From Denitrobaculum tricleocarpae (GTDB taxonomy: Bacteria; Pseudomonadota; Alphaproteobacteria; Kiloniellales; Kiloniellaceae), in contig NZ_ML660052.1 of NCBI RefSeq assembly GCF_007004665.1, positions 186,001 through 250,000 of the forward strand: 64,000 nucleotides of DNA, given 5' to 3'. Under the pieces are notes generated by a model. It was not told the DNA's origin and did not search any database. It was given only the letters and a program-made list of their open reading frames with translations. The stretch's first letter is position 1. Every line of letters begins with the position of its first letter. The position numbers and the translations under genes are program-made. Positions 43,460-53,258 of the stretch are shown one piece after another.

Positions 43460-44281
43460 TTGGCGCTCCTTCATGTATTTGTCCTCGCAATCGTGCAGGG
43501 ACTTACAGAATTCCTTCCTATCAGCTCGTCCGGACACCTCGTGTTGGTCTGGGGGGGCGTGGATTACCTCGGTCTGAAGGTGCCGCAAGAGACCGCGCAT
43601 TCACGGCTCCTCCTGGATATCGCTGTCCACGTTGGAACCCTCCTGGCGGTTTGCCTGTACTACTACCGCGACCTGATCGCGATGCTTGGCGGCTTCTTCG
43701 CCCTGGCGACCGGGCGCATTACCCCGGGCGCGCGACTGGCGTTGCTGGTTGTGATCGCAAGCATTCCGCTGGCTCTGGTGGGGTATTTCTTTCTGGAAGA
43801 GATTGCCGGGTCTTTGCACAACATTGAGGTTGTGGCCTGGGCGACGATCATTTTCGCCCTTGTTCTCTTCGTCACGGATCGTGTCGGCATGACCTTGCGC
43901 CGGATCGAACATATGACCGTATGGGCGGCGCTTCTGATCGGTTGCTGTCAGGTGTTGGCACTTATACCGGGGGCAAGCCGCTCGGGCATCACTATGTCGG
44001 CGGCACGTCTGCTCGGCTATGAGCGGACCGAGGCCGCGCGTTTTTCGCTGCTGATGGCGATCCCGGCCATTGCCGGCCCGGGACTGCTGTTGGCGCACGA
44101 TGTGACCCAAACACCGGATGTGCAGTTCGGTTATGAGGTCGTTCTGGCTGCGGGAATGTCTTTCGCAGTGGCTTTCTTGACCATCGCCCTGATGATCCGC
44201 TGGCTGCAATATGCCGGCTTCGCACCCTTCGTGGTTTACCGGCTCTTGCTGGGTGCCGCCCTTCTTTACTGGATTGCCTGA
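43460..44281 (+). CDS. uppP: Undecaprenyl-diphosphate phosphatase
   Basis: The 273-residue polytopic membrane protein of the BacA/UppP family has about eight helices. Both signature motifs are present: EFLPISSSGHLVL and PGASRSGITMSAARLLG. It recycles undecaprenyl diphosphate for peptidoglycan and LPS/O-antigen synthesis and can give bacitracin tolerance. The start is a TTG at 43460 with AGAGGAAAA upstream. Confidence 0.96.
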   Translation: MALLHVFVLAIVQGLTEFLPISSSGHLVLVWGGVDYLGLKVPQETAHSRLLLDIAVHVGTLLAVCLYYYRDLIAMLGGFFALATGRITPGARLALLVVIASIPLALVGYFFLEEIAGSLHNIEVVAWATIIFALVLFVTDRVGMTLRRIEHMTVWAALLIGCCQVLALIPGASRSGITMSAARLLGYERTEAARFSLLMAIPAIAGPGLLLAHDVTQTPDVQFGYEVVLAAGMSFAVAFLTIALMIRWLQYAGFAPFVVYRLLLGAALLYWIA

Positions 44282-44317
44282 TTCAAAGATCGTTGGCCAG
44301 ACTAGAAATCCACTCCA

Positions 44318-45268
44318 TCAGCGGGATGTTTTCGCACTGAAGCGGCCGCCGGCTCGATGCCGTTCCAGGTAGGTCGGGATGATGGTCTCTACGGATTTCG
44401 GCGTTATTCCCAGTTCCGCGAAGCCTTTTGCGCCCTCGGAGACGATATTGTCACTGCGCAGCATCCGCACCTGATCACGGGTCAAGGGCGGGACGGGCAG
44501 CAATTCCAGAAAGGTGGCCTGAAGGCTGGCGATTGCGAAGGGCAGGGGGAGCAGCAACCGGCGTCTGCCTATCTCCTTCAGGAGCATTTGCAGAAGCGCC
44601 TTGAAGCTGTAGACACCGGGACCTCCGAGTTCGTAGGTTTGTCCCACTAAGCCATTTTGCTCAAGGCCCATCTGGATTGCCTGGGCGACGTCACCAACAT
44701 AAACCGGTTGAAAACGTGTCTTCCCGCCGCCCACTAGGGGTAGAAAGGGAGAGATGCGTGTCATGTCCGCGAAGCGATTGAAAAAGCCATCCTCGGGTCC
44801 GATCACGATGCTGGGGCGCAAGATCGTGGCATCCGGAAAAGCTTGCCGGACGGCTTCCTCTCCTTTGCCTTTTGAGCGCGCATAGTCCGCCTCCGAGTCG
44901 GGGTCCGCCCCGATCGCGGAAACCTGCACGAGACGTTTAACCTGAGCGCCGGCTGCAGCGCGGGCGATGTTTGCCGCGCCAGTCGTGTGAACGCCGTCAA
45001 AGCGTTGGTTTCCCGACTCATACAGAATGCCCGTCAGGTTCACCACGGCATCCGCACCCGCGACGACCTCGGCCACACGGGCCTCGTCCTGCACCCGTGC
45101 CGCCACAGCCGCGATTTGGCCCACATCGCCAAGGGGCTGCAGGAAGTGCGCGCGCGAGGGATGCCGTTCCGCCAGCAGGATCGACCAGCCCGTTCGTGCG
45201 AGACGGGTGACCAGGTGGCGTCCGAGAAAGCCCGATCCGCCGAAGATAGTGACTTTTTGGCGCGGCAT
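44318..45268 (-). CDS. Complex I NDUFA9-like NAD(P)H-binding protein
   Basis: The 316-residue atypical SDR begins VTIFGGSGFLGRHLVTRLA (dinucleotide-binding loop). It has SAIGADPDSEADYARSKGKG and LRPSIVIGPEDGFFNRFADM, the pattern of NDUFA9-type proteins. In alphaproteobacteria these are accessory or assembly-linked subunits of complex I and are encoded away from the nuo operon. It is convergent with uppP. The next 325 bases upstream (45269-45593) show no gene. Confidence 0.88.
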   Translation of the reverse strand: MPRQKVTIFGGSGFLGRHLVTRLARTGWSILLAERHPSRAHFLQPLGDVGQIAAVAARVQDEARVAEVVAGADAVVNLTGILYESGNQRFDGVHTTGAANIARAAAGAQVKRLVQVSAIGADPDSEADYARSKGKGEEAVRQAFPDATILRPSIVIGPEDGFFNRFADMTRISPFLPLVGGGKTRFQPVYVGDVAQAIQMGLEQNGLVGQTYELGGPGVYSFKALLQMLLKEIGRRRLLLPLPFAIASLQATFLELLPVPPLTRDQVRMLRSDNIVSEGAKGFAELGITPKSVETIIPTYLERHRAGGRFSAKTSR

Positions 45269-45593
45269 AACGTCTCCGTTGTTTTGGAACTCTGTTTTTT
45301 TGGGTCTGACTCTCGAGGGCGCCTCGTTTCAACAACCCTACGGACAAACTGAGCCCCGTTCCGGAAAAGTCCAGGGTTAGGACGCAAGCGTCAGGGTAAA
45401 AGCAATCGTTGACGCGGACAACAGGCTTCATCCCGCCGCGCGACTTACTGCCGTTCGGCTGGAATGGTCCGTTTCAGTGCCGAACATCCATGAGGCGTAG
45501 AGCTTGACAGGCCTTCCGGCGTTGTGAGAATGCCCTCCACAGAGTTTTTACAGGCCGGTTGTGAATTTCCGGCCACTGCAAAGGTCCAACCGC

Positions 45594-46214
45594 GTGAACG
45601 CACCCGAGATACATTTACACCAGGACGATCTGCCAGATGCTGTCCGTTTTGGTGATTCCGTTGCCATAGATACCGAGACCATGGGGTTGAATCCGCTGCG
45701 TGACCGTTTATGTCTGGTACAGCTTTCCGCCGGTGACGGCGTTTGCCATTTGGTTCAACTGCGTGATGGCACCTTTGCCGCGCCAAATCTCAAAGCCCTG
45801 CTGACGGACCCGAAAGTAACCAAACTCTTTCACTTTGCGCGTTTCGACCTCGCGGCTTTGAAACACTATCTGGATGTGGACTGCAGCCCTGTTTACTGCA
45901 CGAAGATCGCTTCAAAACTCGCACGGACCTTTACCGACCGGCACGGATTGAAAGACCTCTGCCGGGAACTGATCGGCAAGGATATGTCGAAGCAGCAGCA
46001 GTCGTCGGACTGGGGGGCTGAGACACTGACCCCCGAGCAGTTGAAGTACGCTGCGTCCGACGTGCTTTATCTGCACGAAATCCGCCGCAAGCTCGACGAA
46101 ATGCTGGCGCGCGAAGGCCGTAGCGAACTGGCGAAGAGTTGTTTCGAGTTTTTGCCCACGCGTTCGGCACTCGATCTGACGGGTTGGAGCGACGTTGACA
46201 TCTTCGCGCACTGA
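45594..46214 (+). CDS. rnd: Ribonuclease D, short form
   Basis: The protein is about 206 residues and consists only of the DEDD 3'-5' exonuclease domain: AIDTETMGLNPLRDRLCLVQ (ExoI), FHFARFDLAAL (ExoII) and KYAASDVLYLHEI (ExoIII). The HRDC domains of E. coli RNase D are missing, as in many alphaproteobacteria. It trims tRNA and other RNA 3' ends. I use the GTG at 45594; the GTG at 45561 is also possible. The kdsD gene follows after 163 bases. Confidence 0.88.
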   Translation: MNAPEIHLHQDDLPDAVRFGDSVAIDTETMGLNPLRDRLCLVQLSAGDGVCHLVQLRDGTFAAPNLKALLTDPKVTKLFHFARFDLAALKHYLDVDCSPVYCTKIASKLARTFTDRHGLKDLCRELIGKDMSKQQQSSDWGAETLTPEQLKYAASDVLYLHEIRRKLDEMLAREGRSELAKSCFEFLPTRSALDLTGWSDVDIFAH

Positions 46215-46377
46215 TCGGGCTGATGCTCCGGCTGCCCGATCGTTTGACGTCAATCATGTCATCGGGCCCTGAAGAGGTATAGTCTGGGAACCAGGTTGAG
46301 TTCCGTGGATGACATCAGGCTGTGGTGAGGATTCGGTTCCGCGTGACTGTGATGAGAAATGAAATGAGAGCGCCGGC

Positions 46378-47481
46378 ATGAAGCCACTAGCAACCGATTC
46401 TTCTTCCAATTCCTCTTCCCTGGCCGCGCCGAGGGACAGCGAAGGTCCGACCGGGATTGAAGCCCGGGCGGGCGACGCTTCGGCGCAGGGCGCGGGAATG
46501 GCCGATAACAGTCGTCCCGCGGTTGACACCGGCCGCGGGCTTGAATTTGGCCGCCGCGTTCTCGCGCGGGAAATCTGCGGCCTGCAGGAACTGACCGAAC
46601 ACCTGGACGGGAGTTTTGTCCAGGCACTCGATCTTTTGGCGTCCTTGAGGGGCCGTGCCATCATTACCGGCATGGGGAAAAGCGGCCATATTGCCCGCAA
46701 GATCGCCGCGACACTGGCCTCGACCGGCACGCCGTCCCAGTTCGTTCACCCCGGCGAGGCGAGCCACGGGGATTTGGGCATGATTGCCCGGGATGATGTG
46801 GTCCTGGCTTTGTCGAACTCCGGAAACACGACCGAGTTGACAGACATCGTCGGCTATACGCGCCGCTTCTCCATTCCCCTGATTGCCATGACCAGCCGGG
46901 CAAAGAGCGCGCTGGCCGAGGCGGCTGATGTGGCCTTGATCCTGCCGCGTGCGGCGGAAGCCTGTTCAATCACTGAAGCGCCAACGACTTCAACGACCAT
47001 GGCGCTCGCTCTTGGCGATGCTCTTGCGGTTTCCCTTCTGGAATGCAAAGGCTTTTCCGCGCAGGATTTTCACGTCTTCCATCCGGGAGGAGCGCTGGGC
47101 ACGAAGCTGGTGCGCGTGTCCGAGATCATGCGTGGCCGGGACGAGCTGCCGCTTTGCGAGCCCGATACGACTGTTGCCGACGCCATTCTGATTATGACTG
47201 GTGGCGGTTTCGGCTGTGTTGGAGTGGCCGATCGGACCGACAGACTGATCGGCATGGTAACCGATGGCGATCTGCGCCGGCACATGGATCCTTCACTCCT
47301 GCAACGCACCGCACGGGAGGTCATGACGCCGGCGCCGAAATCGATCAGGCCGCAAGCCCTGGCCGCGGAGGCTCTGGGAGTTATGAACGACAACAAGATC
47401 ACCAGCCTTTTTGTGCTTGAAGATGACCACCCGGTGGGGATCATCAGGATGCATGACTGTCTGCACATCGGCGTCGCGTAA
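46378..47481 (+). CDS. kdsD: Arabinose-5-phosphate isomerase
   Basis: The 367-residue protein has a sugar isomerase (SIS) domain (GMGKSGHIARKIAATLASTG, HGDLGMI, LSNSGNTTEL) and two C-terminal CBS domains (GGFGCVGVAD, MTPAPKSIRPQALA). It converts ribulose 5-phosphate to arabinose 5-phosphate, the first step to Kdo. It is about 40 residues longer than usual because of a Ser/Ala-rich N-terminus, so a later start is possible. It heads the kdsD-lptC-lptA-lptB-rpoN-hpf-ptsN cluster. Confidence 0.93.
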   Translation: MKPLATDSSSNSSSLAAPRDSEGPTGIEARAGDASAQGAGMADNSRPAVDTGRGLEFGRRVLAREICGLQELTEHLDGSFVQALDLLASLRGRAIITGMGKSGHIARKIAATLASTGTPSQFVHPGEASHGDLGMIARDDVVLALSNSGNTTELTDIVGYTRRFSIPLIAMTSRAKSALAEAADVALILPRAAEACSITEAPTTSTTMALALGDALAVSLLECKGFSAQDFHVFHPGGALGTKLVRVSEIMRGRDELPLCEPDTTVADAILIMTGGGFGCVGVADRTDRLIGMVTDGDLRRHMDPSLLQRTAREVMTPAPKSIRPQALAAEALGVMNDNKITSLFVLEDDHPVGIIRMHDCLHIGVA

Positions 47482-47498
47482 AGGGACCGGACGGACGT

Positions 47499-48170
47499 AT
47501 GGCGCAGGCATTTATCACTGATGAGGTCGAAGCCGAACCCGCTGGTGAACGTCAGCCGCCGCCGCGCCTCTCCCGGCGCAGCAGCTATAGCCGGTTTGTG
47601 GGCGTTCTCAAGGTGTTGCTGCCCGCAGTAGCCGTGGGCCTGATTATTCTCGTGATCGCCTGGCCGAGGCTTGACGGAACCACACCACAGGAAATTGTGC
47701 TGCCGGAGATCGATCTGCAGGGCGGGGAAGTCAGCGTCCTGAACCCCCGCTGGAATGGCGTCGACGATGAGGACCGGCCATTCACTGTCACCGCCGATCT
47801 GGTTTCTCAATCCAAAGAAGACCGCAACCTCTACGAACTTGAGCTGCCGAAAGCCGATATTACGCTGGAGGATGAAACCTGGCTGGCCCTCACGGCCCGG
47901 GCAGGCCGTTTCTTTTACGAAGAGCAGCAGCTGCAGCTGACCGGCGACGTCGATATGTTCCACGATCAGGGTTTTGAAATCCGGACTGAATCCGCCTCTA
48001 TTGACCTTAAATCAAAGGATGCCTGGGGCGAGGAAGCTGTCGAAGGCCATGGCCCGGCCGGGCGTCTGAACGCTGAGGGCTTTCGCATTACGCAGGAAGG
48101 TGCGAGAATCCTCTTTACAGGCAAAAGCCGCCTGATTGTCTATCCGGACGCGCAGGAGGCCATCCGATGA
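47499..48170 (+). CDS. lptC: LPS export protein LptC
   Basis: The 223-residue bitopic protein has one N-terminal helix (VLLPAVAVGLIILVIAWPRL) and a periplasmic beta-jellyroll domain with alternating strands (FFYEEQQLQLTGDVDMFHDQ and following). It hands LPS from LptBFG to LptA. It starts 17 bases after kdsD, and its stop overlaps the lptA start by 4 bases. Confidence 0.9.
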   Translation: MAQAFITDEVEAEPAGERQPPPRLSRRSSYSRFVGVLKVLLPAVAVGLIILVIAWPRLDGTTPQEIVLPEIDLQGGEVSVLNPRWNGVDDEDRPFTVTADLVSQSKEDRNLYELELPKADITLEDETWLALTARAGRFFYEEQQLQLTGDVDMFHDQGFEIRTESASIDLKSKDAWGEEAVEGHGPAGRLNAEGFRITQEGARILFTGKSRLIVYPDAQEAIR

Positions 48171-49027
48171 CGGTGAGCGATTTCGAGCGAGGGGCGGTGT
48201 TTCAGCATTTGAGAGTGTTTCAAAATCTGAAGACTCTTGTTCTCGGCCTTGCAATTCTTGTGTTGGCAGGAACACCGGCGCTCCAGTCCCAGGGGCTCTC
48301 CGGTCTGGAAGAAGGCGATTCGCCCCTGGAGATCAATGCGGAAGACGGCATCGAATGGCGCCGTGACGAGCAAACCTATGTTGCACGCGGCAATGCAAGG
48401 GCGGCGCGCGGGGAACTCGAAGTCTTCGCGGACGTCATGATCGCCAGCTACAGGGCGAGTGAGCAATCGAGCACCGACATCTATCGGATCGATGTGCATG
48501 GCAATGTGCGGATCGTGACACCAAATGAGGTGGTCTACGGCGAGAACGGTGTCTACGACGTCGAAAACGGGATCCTGGTTCTAACGGGCAATAACTTGAA
48601 GCTGACCAGCGGACAGGACGTTCTGACGGCGCAGGATAGCCTGGAGTATTGGGAAGGCAAACAGCTTGCCGTTGCGCGCGGCAATGCCGTTGCGACCCGG
48701 GAAGATAAGCGGATCCGTGGTGACGTTCTGACTGCGCACTTCGAACAGGGTGCGGATGAACAGCTGGAACTGGCGCGAGTCGACGCTTTCGACAATGTCG
48801 AAGTGGCTACGCAGCAGGAGTTTGCGCGGGCTGATAAAGGCCAGTACTTCGTCAAGCGGGAAGTCGCGCGCCTGATTGGGAATGTTAAGATTACGCGGTG
48901 TGGCAACCAGATGAACGGAAGCGAAGCGGAGGTCAATCTGGCCACGGGCGTCAGTCGAATGCTTGCGGGGCAGGACGGCCGGGTCGATGCTCTGATCGTC
49001 GGTTCACAGGATACCTGCGCAGAGTGA
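48167..49027 (+). CDS. lptA: LPS transport periplasmic protein LptA
   Basis: The 286-residue protein has an N-terminal signal (TLVLGLAILVLAGTPALQS) after a hydrophilic leader of about 20 residues. It is followed by an OstA/LptA domain (INAEDGIEWRRDEQTYVARG, TLTGNNL-type strands, KVTR-like NVKITRCGNQMNGSE). It bridges the periplasm in LPS export. The ATG overlaps the lptC stop. It is longer than E. coli LptA (185 residues), as is common in alphaproteobacteria. Confidence 0.9.
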   Translation: MTVSDFERGAVFQHLRVFQNLKTLVLGLAILVLAGTPALQSQGLSGLEEGDSPLEINAEDGIEWRRDEQTYVARGNARAARGELEVFADVMIASYRASEQSSTDIYRIDVHGNVRIVTPNEVVYGENGVYDVENGILVLTGNNLKLTSGQDVLTAQDSLEYWEGKQLAVARGNAVATREDKRIRGDVLTAHFEQGADEQLELARVDAFDNVEVATQQEFARADKGQYFVKREVARLIGNVKITRCGNQMNGSEAEVNLATGVSRMLAGQDGRVDALIVGSQDTCAE

Positions 49028-49153
49028 AACGCGAAGCTCCAGTAGCGCAAAGCCTGCAAAATGAGAAAAGTAAGGGCGGTTTTTGACTGTTCGTGTTAAC
49101 TATCAAGAAATGAAGCTGCGGTGGATTGCGGTGAGGGAATTGAGAAAGTTGCA

Positions 49154-49948
49154 ATGCGGGAAATAAAAAGCGGTCGAACCGATGAAGCGGACGACGAACG
49201 CGGAAAACCAAGACTTGTCGCCGATAACTCCGGGCTGATGGCTGTCAACATCGGCAAGAGCTTCAAGAAGCGGCCCGTCCTGCGGGGGATCTCGATGGAA
49301 CTCCAGCGTGGCGAGGCCGTAGGACTTTTGGGGCCGAACGGCGCCGGTAAAACGACCAGTTTCTATATCATCACAGGTCTGCTTTCGCCGGACTACGGCT
49401 GGGTCACCCTAGACGGAAACGACATCACCGATATGCCAATGTACCGGCGCTCGCGCATGGGAGTCGGTTACCTGCCCCAGGAAGCCTCGATTTTTCGGGG
49501 CTTGAACGTCGAGCAGAATATCCGGGGCGTGCTGGAAGTAACCGAGTCAGACCGGGAGCGGCGCGAGGTCATGCTCGAAGACCTGATGGCCGAGTTTTCG
49601 ATCACGCATCTGCGGCAGACGCCCGCTATGGCGCTTTCCGGCGGCGAACGGCGCCGGGTGGAAATCGCGCGCGCGCTGGCGTCCCAGCCAAGTTTTATCC
49701 TGCTGGACGAACCCCTGGCTGGTATTGATCCGATTGCGGTCGGCGATATCCGTGATCTAGTGTCTCACCTCAAAGACAGAGGCATCGGCGTCTTGATCAC
49801 GGATCACAACGTGAGGGAAACGCTGGAGATCGTGGATCGCGCTTACATTATTCACGATGGAATGGTGCTCATGGAAGGCAACCCATCCGAGATCGTCGCC
49901 CATGAAGATGTGCGGCGTGTTTACCTCGGTGAAAGGTTTAGCCTTTAA
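49154..49948 (+). CDS. lptB: LPS export ABC transporter ATPase LptB
   Basis: The ATPase of about 264 residues has a Walker [10 protein letters not shown], the LptB-specific [18 protein letters not shown]-loop, the signature [15 protein letters not shown], a Walker [14 protein letters not shown] and the switch His in [10 protein letters not shown]. It drives LPS extraction with LptF and LptG, which are not in the window. I chose the ATG at 49154 with GAGAAAG upstream; a GTG at 49121 is an alternative. rpoN follows after 12 bases. Confidence 0.95.
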   Translation: MREIKSGRTDEADDERGKPRLVADNSGLMAVNIGKSFKKRPVLRGISMELQRGEAVGLLGPNGAGKTTSFYIITGLLSPDYGWVTLDGNDITDMPMYRRSRMGVGYLPQEASIFRGLNVEQNIRGVLEVTESDRERREVMLEDLMAEFSITHLRQTPAMALSGGERRRVEIARALASQPSFILLDEPLAGIDPIAVGDIRDLVSHLKDRGIGVLITDHNVRETLEIVDRAYIIHDGMVLMEGNPSEIVAHEDVRRVYLGERFSL

Positions 49949-49960
49949 GGGTTTAACCAT

Positions 49961-51574
49961 ATGGCGGTGACCCAAAGGTTAGAACTCCGACAGGGCCAGA
50001 CCCTTGTCATGACGCCGCAGCTGCAGCAGGCAATCAAACTGCTGCAACTCTCCAACGTAGAGCTTGCGGCTTTTATCGACAGGGAGCTTGAGCAGAACCC
50101 GTTGCTCGAGCGAGACGACGGTCCTGATGGCGGAGCCAGCGAGAACGCAGCACTTGATGGTGCCGCGGCACCCGAGGCTACGCTCATGAACGGTCACGAC
50201 ACAGGCGTTCCAGGCGAATCCGCGGCGGGCTCCGAAGCCACAGCAGAGCAAATGGCCGAAGTCTCGGCGGCAGATCTGACTGAGTCTGCGCCTGATTCCC
50301 TTGACCTTGCCAACGCGGAAAGTCTGCCCGGCGACAATGATGCGCCGCTCGACACCGATTTTGAGAATGTTTACCAGAGCAGCCCCGGCGACGACCGGGG
50401 ACAGGATGACACGTCGTTTTCGAACTGGGGTGCGGGTGGAAACACGCGCTTCGAAGATAGTGACCAGTCGATCGAGAGTCAGCTGACCGAGGCGGTAACT
50501 CTTCGGCAGCACCTGCTTGACCAGCTTCAGATGGATGTGACCGACCCGGTCGACCGAATGATTGGCGTCCATTTGATCGATATGCTCGATGTCAGCGGTT
50601 ACCTTGTCGGTGATCTGAACGACCTGTCCGAAACCCTTGCCTGTGATATCGGCCGGGTTGAGGCAACGCTGGCAAAAATGCAGAAGATGGAGCCGGCAGG
50701 CGTCTTTGCCCGTTCACTGCGCGAATGCCTCGCCTTGCAGTTATCGGAGCAGAACAGGCTTGATCCGGCTATTGAGCGGTTGCTCGACAATCTCGATCTG
50801 TTGGGCAAACGTCAGTTTGCCGAGTTGCGTAAGATCTGCGGAGTCGACGAAGAAGACTTCATGGAGATGATCGCCGAGATCAAAGCGCTCAACCCGCGGC
50901 CCGCGGCAACCTTCGATGATAATGCCGCAGAACCGATTATCCCGGACGTTCTCATGCGGGCGCAGCCCGATGGAACCTGGCTGGTCGAATTGAACAGCGA
51001 TACCTTGCCGCGCGTGCTGGTGAATACCCGCTATTTCACTAACGTTTCCGAGCGTGTCAGGACCAAGGAAGAGCGCGAATACCTCTCGAACCAGTATCAG
51101 ACCGCAAACTGGCTGGTGAAATCCCTGCATCAGCGTGCGACGACGATTCTGAAGGTGGCTGCCGAGATCGTGCGCCAGCAGGATGCGTTCTTCCGCAAGG
51201 GTGTGCAGCATATGAAACCGCTCACCCTCAGGCACATTGCGGAAGTGATCGAGATGCATGAATCGACGGTGAGCCGCGTCACATCCAACAAGTATATTGT
51301 CACCCCCCGAGGCACTTACGAACTGAAGTACTTCTTCACGGCCTCGATCGGAGGGGCTGATGGCGAAGCCCACTCGGCGGAAGCGGTGCGTTACCGGATC
51401 AAAGTCCTGATCGACGCCGAAAACGCGTCCAAGATTCTGTCCGACGATACCATAGTCGACATGCTGCGGGGCGATGGTATCGACATCGCGCGCCGGACGG
51501 TGGCTAAATATCGCGAGTCGATGCGCATTCCATCATCGGTGCAACGCCGCCGCGAGAAAGCCGCGCAACGCTGA
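49961..51574 (+). CDS. rpoN: RNA polymerase sigma-54 factor
   Basis: The 537-residue protein has the Q/L-rich region I (RLELRQGQTLVMTPQLQQAI, LEQNPLLE), an acidic low-complexity region II (about residues 50-170), the core-binding domain and the helix-turn-helix region (TLRHIAEVIEMHESTVSRVT). The C-terminal RpoN box is ARRTVAKYRE. It directs nitrogen- and stress-related promoters with enhancer proteins. It is placed between lptB and hpf, as in most proteobacteria. Confidence 0.97.
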   Translation: MAVTQRLELRQGQTLVMTPQLQQAIKLLQLSNVELAAFIDRELEQNPLLERDDGPDGGASENAALDGAAAPEATLMNGHDTGVPGESAAGSEATAEQMAEVSAADLTESAPDSLDLANAESLPGDNDAPLDTDFENVYQSSPGDDRGQDDTSFSNWGAGGNTRFEDSDQSIESQLTEAVTLRQHLLDQLQMDVTDPVDRMIGVHLIDMLDVSGYLVGDLNDLSETLACDIGRVEATLAKMQKMEPAGVFARSLRECLALQLSEQNRLDPAIERLLDNLDLLGKRQFAELRKICGVDEEDFMEMIAEIKALNPRPAATFDDNAAEPIIPDVLMRAQPDGTWLVELNSDTLPRVLVNTRYFTNVSERVRTKEEREYLSNQYQTANWLVKSLHQRATTILKVAAEIVRQQDAFFRKGVQHMKPLTLRHIAEVIEMHESTVSRVTSNKYIVTPRGTYELKYFFTASIGGADGEAHSAEAVRYRIKVLIDAENASKILSDDTIVDMLRGDGIDIARRTVAKYRESMRIPSSVQRRREKAAQR

Positions 51575-51860
51575 GGCGATTGCCCCGAGTTTGAACTTTC
51601 ATTGGCTGGGTGATAGCCGCGTGTCTCTCCAATAGACTGGCTTCTCATGACGCTCGTTGGCGGAGCAACACCCCGGTGCCGCAAAAAGGAGACTTCTCCG
51701 CTGAGTCAGCCGGACCTGGCCTCACTTTGGTTAATTGTGATGCGAGTATGCTGGCAAAGTGCCTTTGAAGGGTTTAGAATTCGGTTACGGTTTTGTTGAG
51801 CGTATTCACTTCCGGGGCTAGTAAATCGGGGTGCAAATCGCTAACTAAGTTATTGAACAA

Positions 51861-51908
51861 GAGGCTGATTCACGTAGTTTGCCGGTCCGGCAAAATACGA
51901 TCAGGCTC
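51861..51908. repeat. Single hairpin repeat related to the thrS array
   Basis: GAGGCTGATTCACG and CGATCAGGCTC are the same outer arms as in the units at 26638-26837, here around a different core, TTTGCCGgtcCGGCAAA. It lies in the 485-base gap between rpoN and hpf (51575-52059), about 150 bases before the hpf start. The remainder of the gap has no gene and should carry the hpf promoter. Confidence 0.75.
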
Positions 51909-52059
51909 TAGAGCTGAGGTTCGACGGAAACGGGAGTCTCATCAGTGATAGCGCTACTATTGACTCCGTCCAGGCCCGACACTAATGTGCGCCGTCCTGG
52001 GCAGAGCAGAAGCCGAAAAACTTCGAAAACCCACAGAAATCCTAGAGAAATATAGAAAC

Positions 52060-52647
52060 ATGCAGCTATCCGTAAAAGGGAAGCAGCTCGATGTCGGTGA
52101 CGCAATGCGCACTCATATCGAGGACAGTCTGTCGCGAACTCTCGACAAGTATTTTGGCGATGCCATAGATGTAAACGTGACCCTCACGCGCGAGGCCCAT
52201 CTCTATCACGCGACCGTCTCTGCCCATGTCGGGCGGAACATTCGCTTGCAGGCGAATGGCGCGGCGGCGGAGCCCTATCCCGCCTTTGATGTTGCGGCCG
52301 AACGTCTGTCCAAGCGGCTGCGCAGGCATAAGCGTAAGCTTCGTGATCACGGAAATTCCAACGATCATGATGTTGAGACTCAGATGGCGCAGCAGTATAT
52401 TCTATCTGGAGATGCTGAAGCGCATGAAGGCGATGACAGCGAGGGAGATGGAAAGCCCTTGATCGTCGCAGAGATGGCGACGGATATCCCAAGCCTGACA
52501 GCTGGACAAGCGGTCATGCGTATGGATTTGGAGGATCTACCGGCGATGATGTTCCGAAATAGTTCTCATGGTGGTCTGAATATGATCTACCGGCGGCCCG
52601 ATGGTCACATCGGCTGGGTGGATCCCCGCGGCAATCGCGGCGAATAG
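52060..52647 (+). CDS. hpf: Ribosome hibernation-promoting factor, long form
   Basis: The 195-residue protein has the N-terminal HPF/YfiA domain (MQLSVKGKQLDVGDAMRTHI, VTLTREAHLYHATVSAHV) and a C-terminal dimerisation domain (FRNSSHGGLNMIYRRPDGHI GWVD region). Long HPF forms 100S ribosome dimers in stationary phase. The ATG at 52060 gives the family N-terminus; the frame is open upstream to 51985 without family similarity. It lies between rpoN and ptsN. Confidence 0.94.
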   Translation: MQLSVKGKQLDVGDAMRTHIEDSLSRTLDKYFGDAIDVNVTLTREAHLYHATVSAHVGRNIRLQANGAAAEPYPAFDVAAERLSKRLRRHKRKLRDHGNSNDHDVETQMAQQYILSGDAEAHEGDDSEGDGKPLIVAEMATDIPSLTAGQAVMRMDLEDLPAMMFRNSSHGGLNMIYRRPDGHIGWVDPRGNRGE

Positions 52648-52670
52648 TCTTTCACAACCAAGATATTATC

Positions 52671-53132
52671 ATGGAAATTGCCGATCTCATCAGCCACGGG
52701 AGTGTTGTTGCCAACTTGCGGGTGACCAGCAAGAAGCAGGCACTCCAGGAGCTCGCCAAGCGTGCTTCCGAACTGACCGGGCAACCTGAACGTGTTCTGT
52801 TCGAAGTCCTGATCGAGCGGGAGCGCTTGGGAACCACCGGAGTCGGCAATGGGATTGCCATCCCGCACGGAAAACTCTCAGGGTTGGACCGTCTCTACGG
52901 CATGTTTGCGCGCCTGGAGACGCCGATTGACTTCGATGCTATCGATGAGCAGCCTGTCGATCTCATCTGCATGCTCCTGGCGCCGGAAACGGCTGGTGCG
53001 GATCACCTGAAGGCCCTTGCGAGGGTGTCGCGTCTGCTCAGGAACCGGAGTGTTTGCGAGAAGCTTCGCGGGACGGACAGTACTGATGGCATCTACGCCC
53101 TGCTGACCGAATCGACGGCTAACGCCGCCTGA
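52671..53132 (+). CDS. ptsN: Nitrogen-regulatory PTS EIIA protein
   Basis: The 153-residue EIIA-Ntr has its phospho-acceptor H66 in NGIAIPHGKL and the family segment CMLLAPETAGADHLKALARV. It receives phosphate from EI-Ntr and NPr and regulates potassium transport, stress and nitrogen responses. It starts 23 bases after hpf and ends the cluster. Confidence 0.96.
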   Translation: MEIADLISHGSVVANLRVTSKKQALQELAKRASELTGQPERVLFEVLIERERLGTTGVGNGIAIPHGKLSGLDRLYGMFARLETPIDFDAIDEQPVDLICMLLAPETAGADHLKALARVSRLLRNRSVCEKLRGTDSTDGIYALLTESTANAA

Positions 53133-53144
53133 TTTCCTCCGCAT

Positions 53145-53167
53145 AGGGGAAGAGCATCTCTTCCCCT
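53145..53167. terminator. Perfect 10-bp hairpin between ptsN and the sugar ABC operon
   Basis: AGGGGAAGAG-cat-CTCTTCCCCT lies 12 bases after the ptsN stop. There is no T-run after it on the plus strand, so termination is plausible but not typical. Confidence 0.45.
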
Positions 53168-53258
53168 AAAAACTTATTGTTCCGCACTTTGCCGCTCATG
53201 AGACGTTCTTGGCCAGAGCGGCCCGCTTTGAAACCCCGGCGTTCTGACGACATTCATC

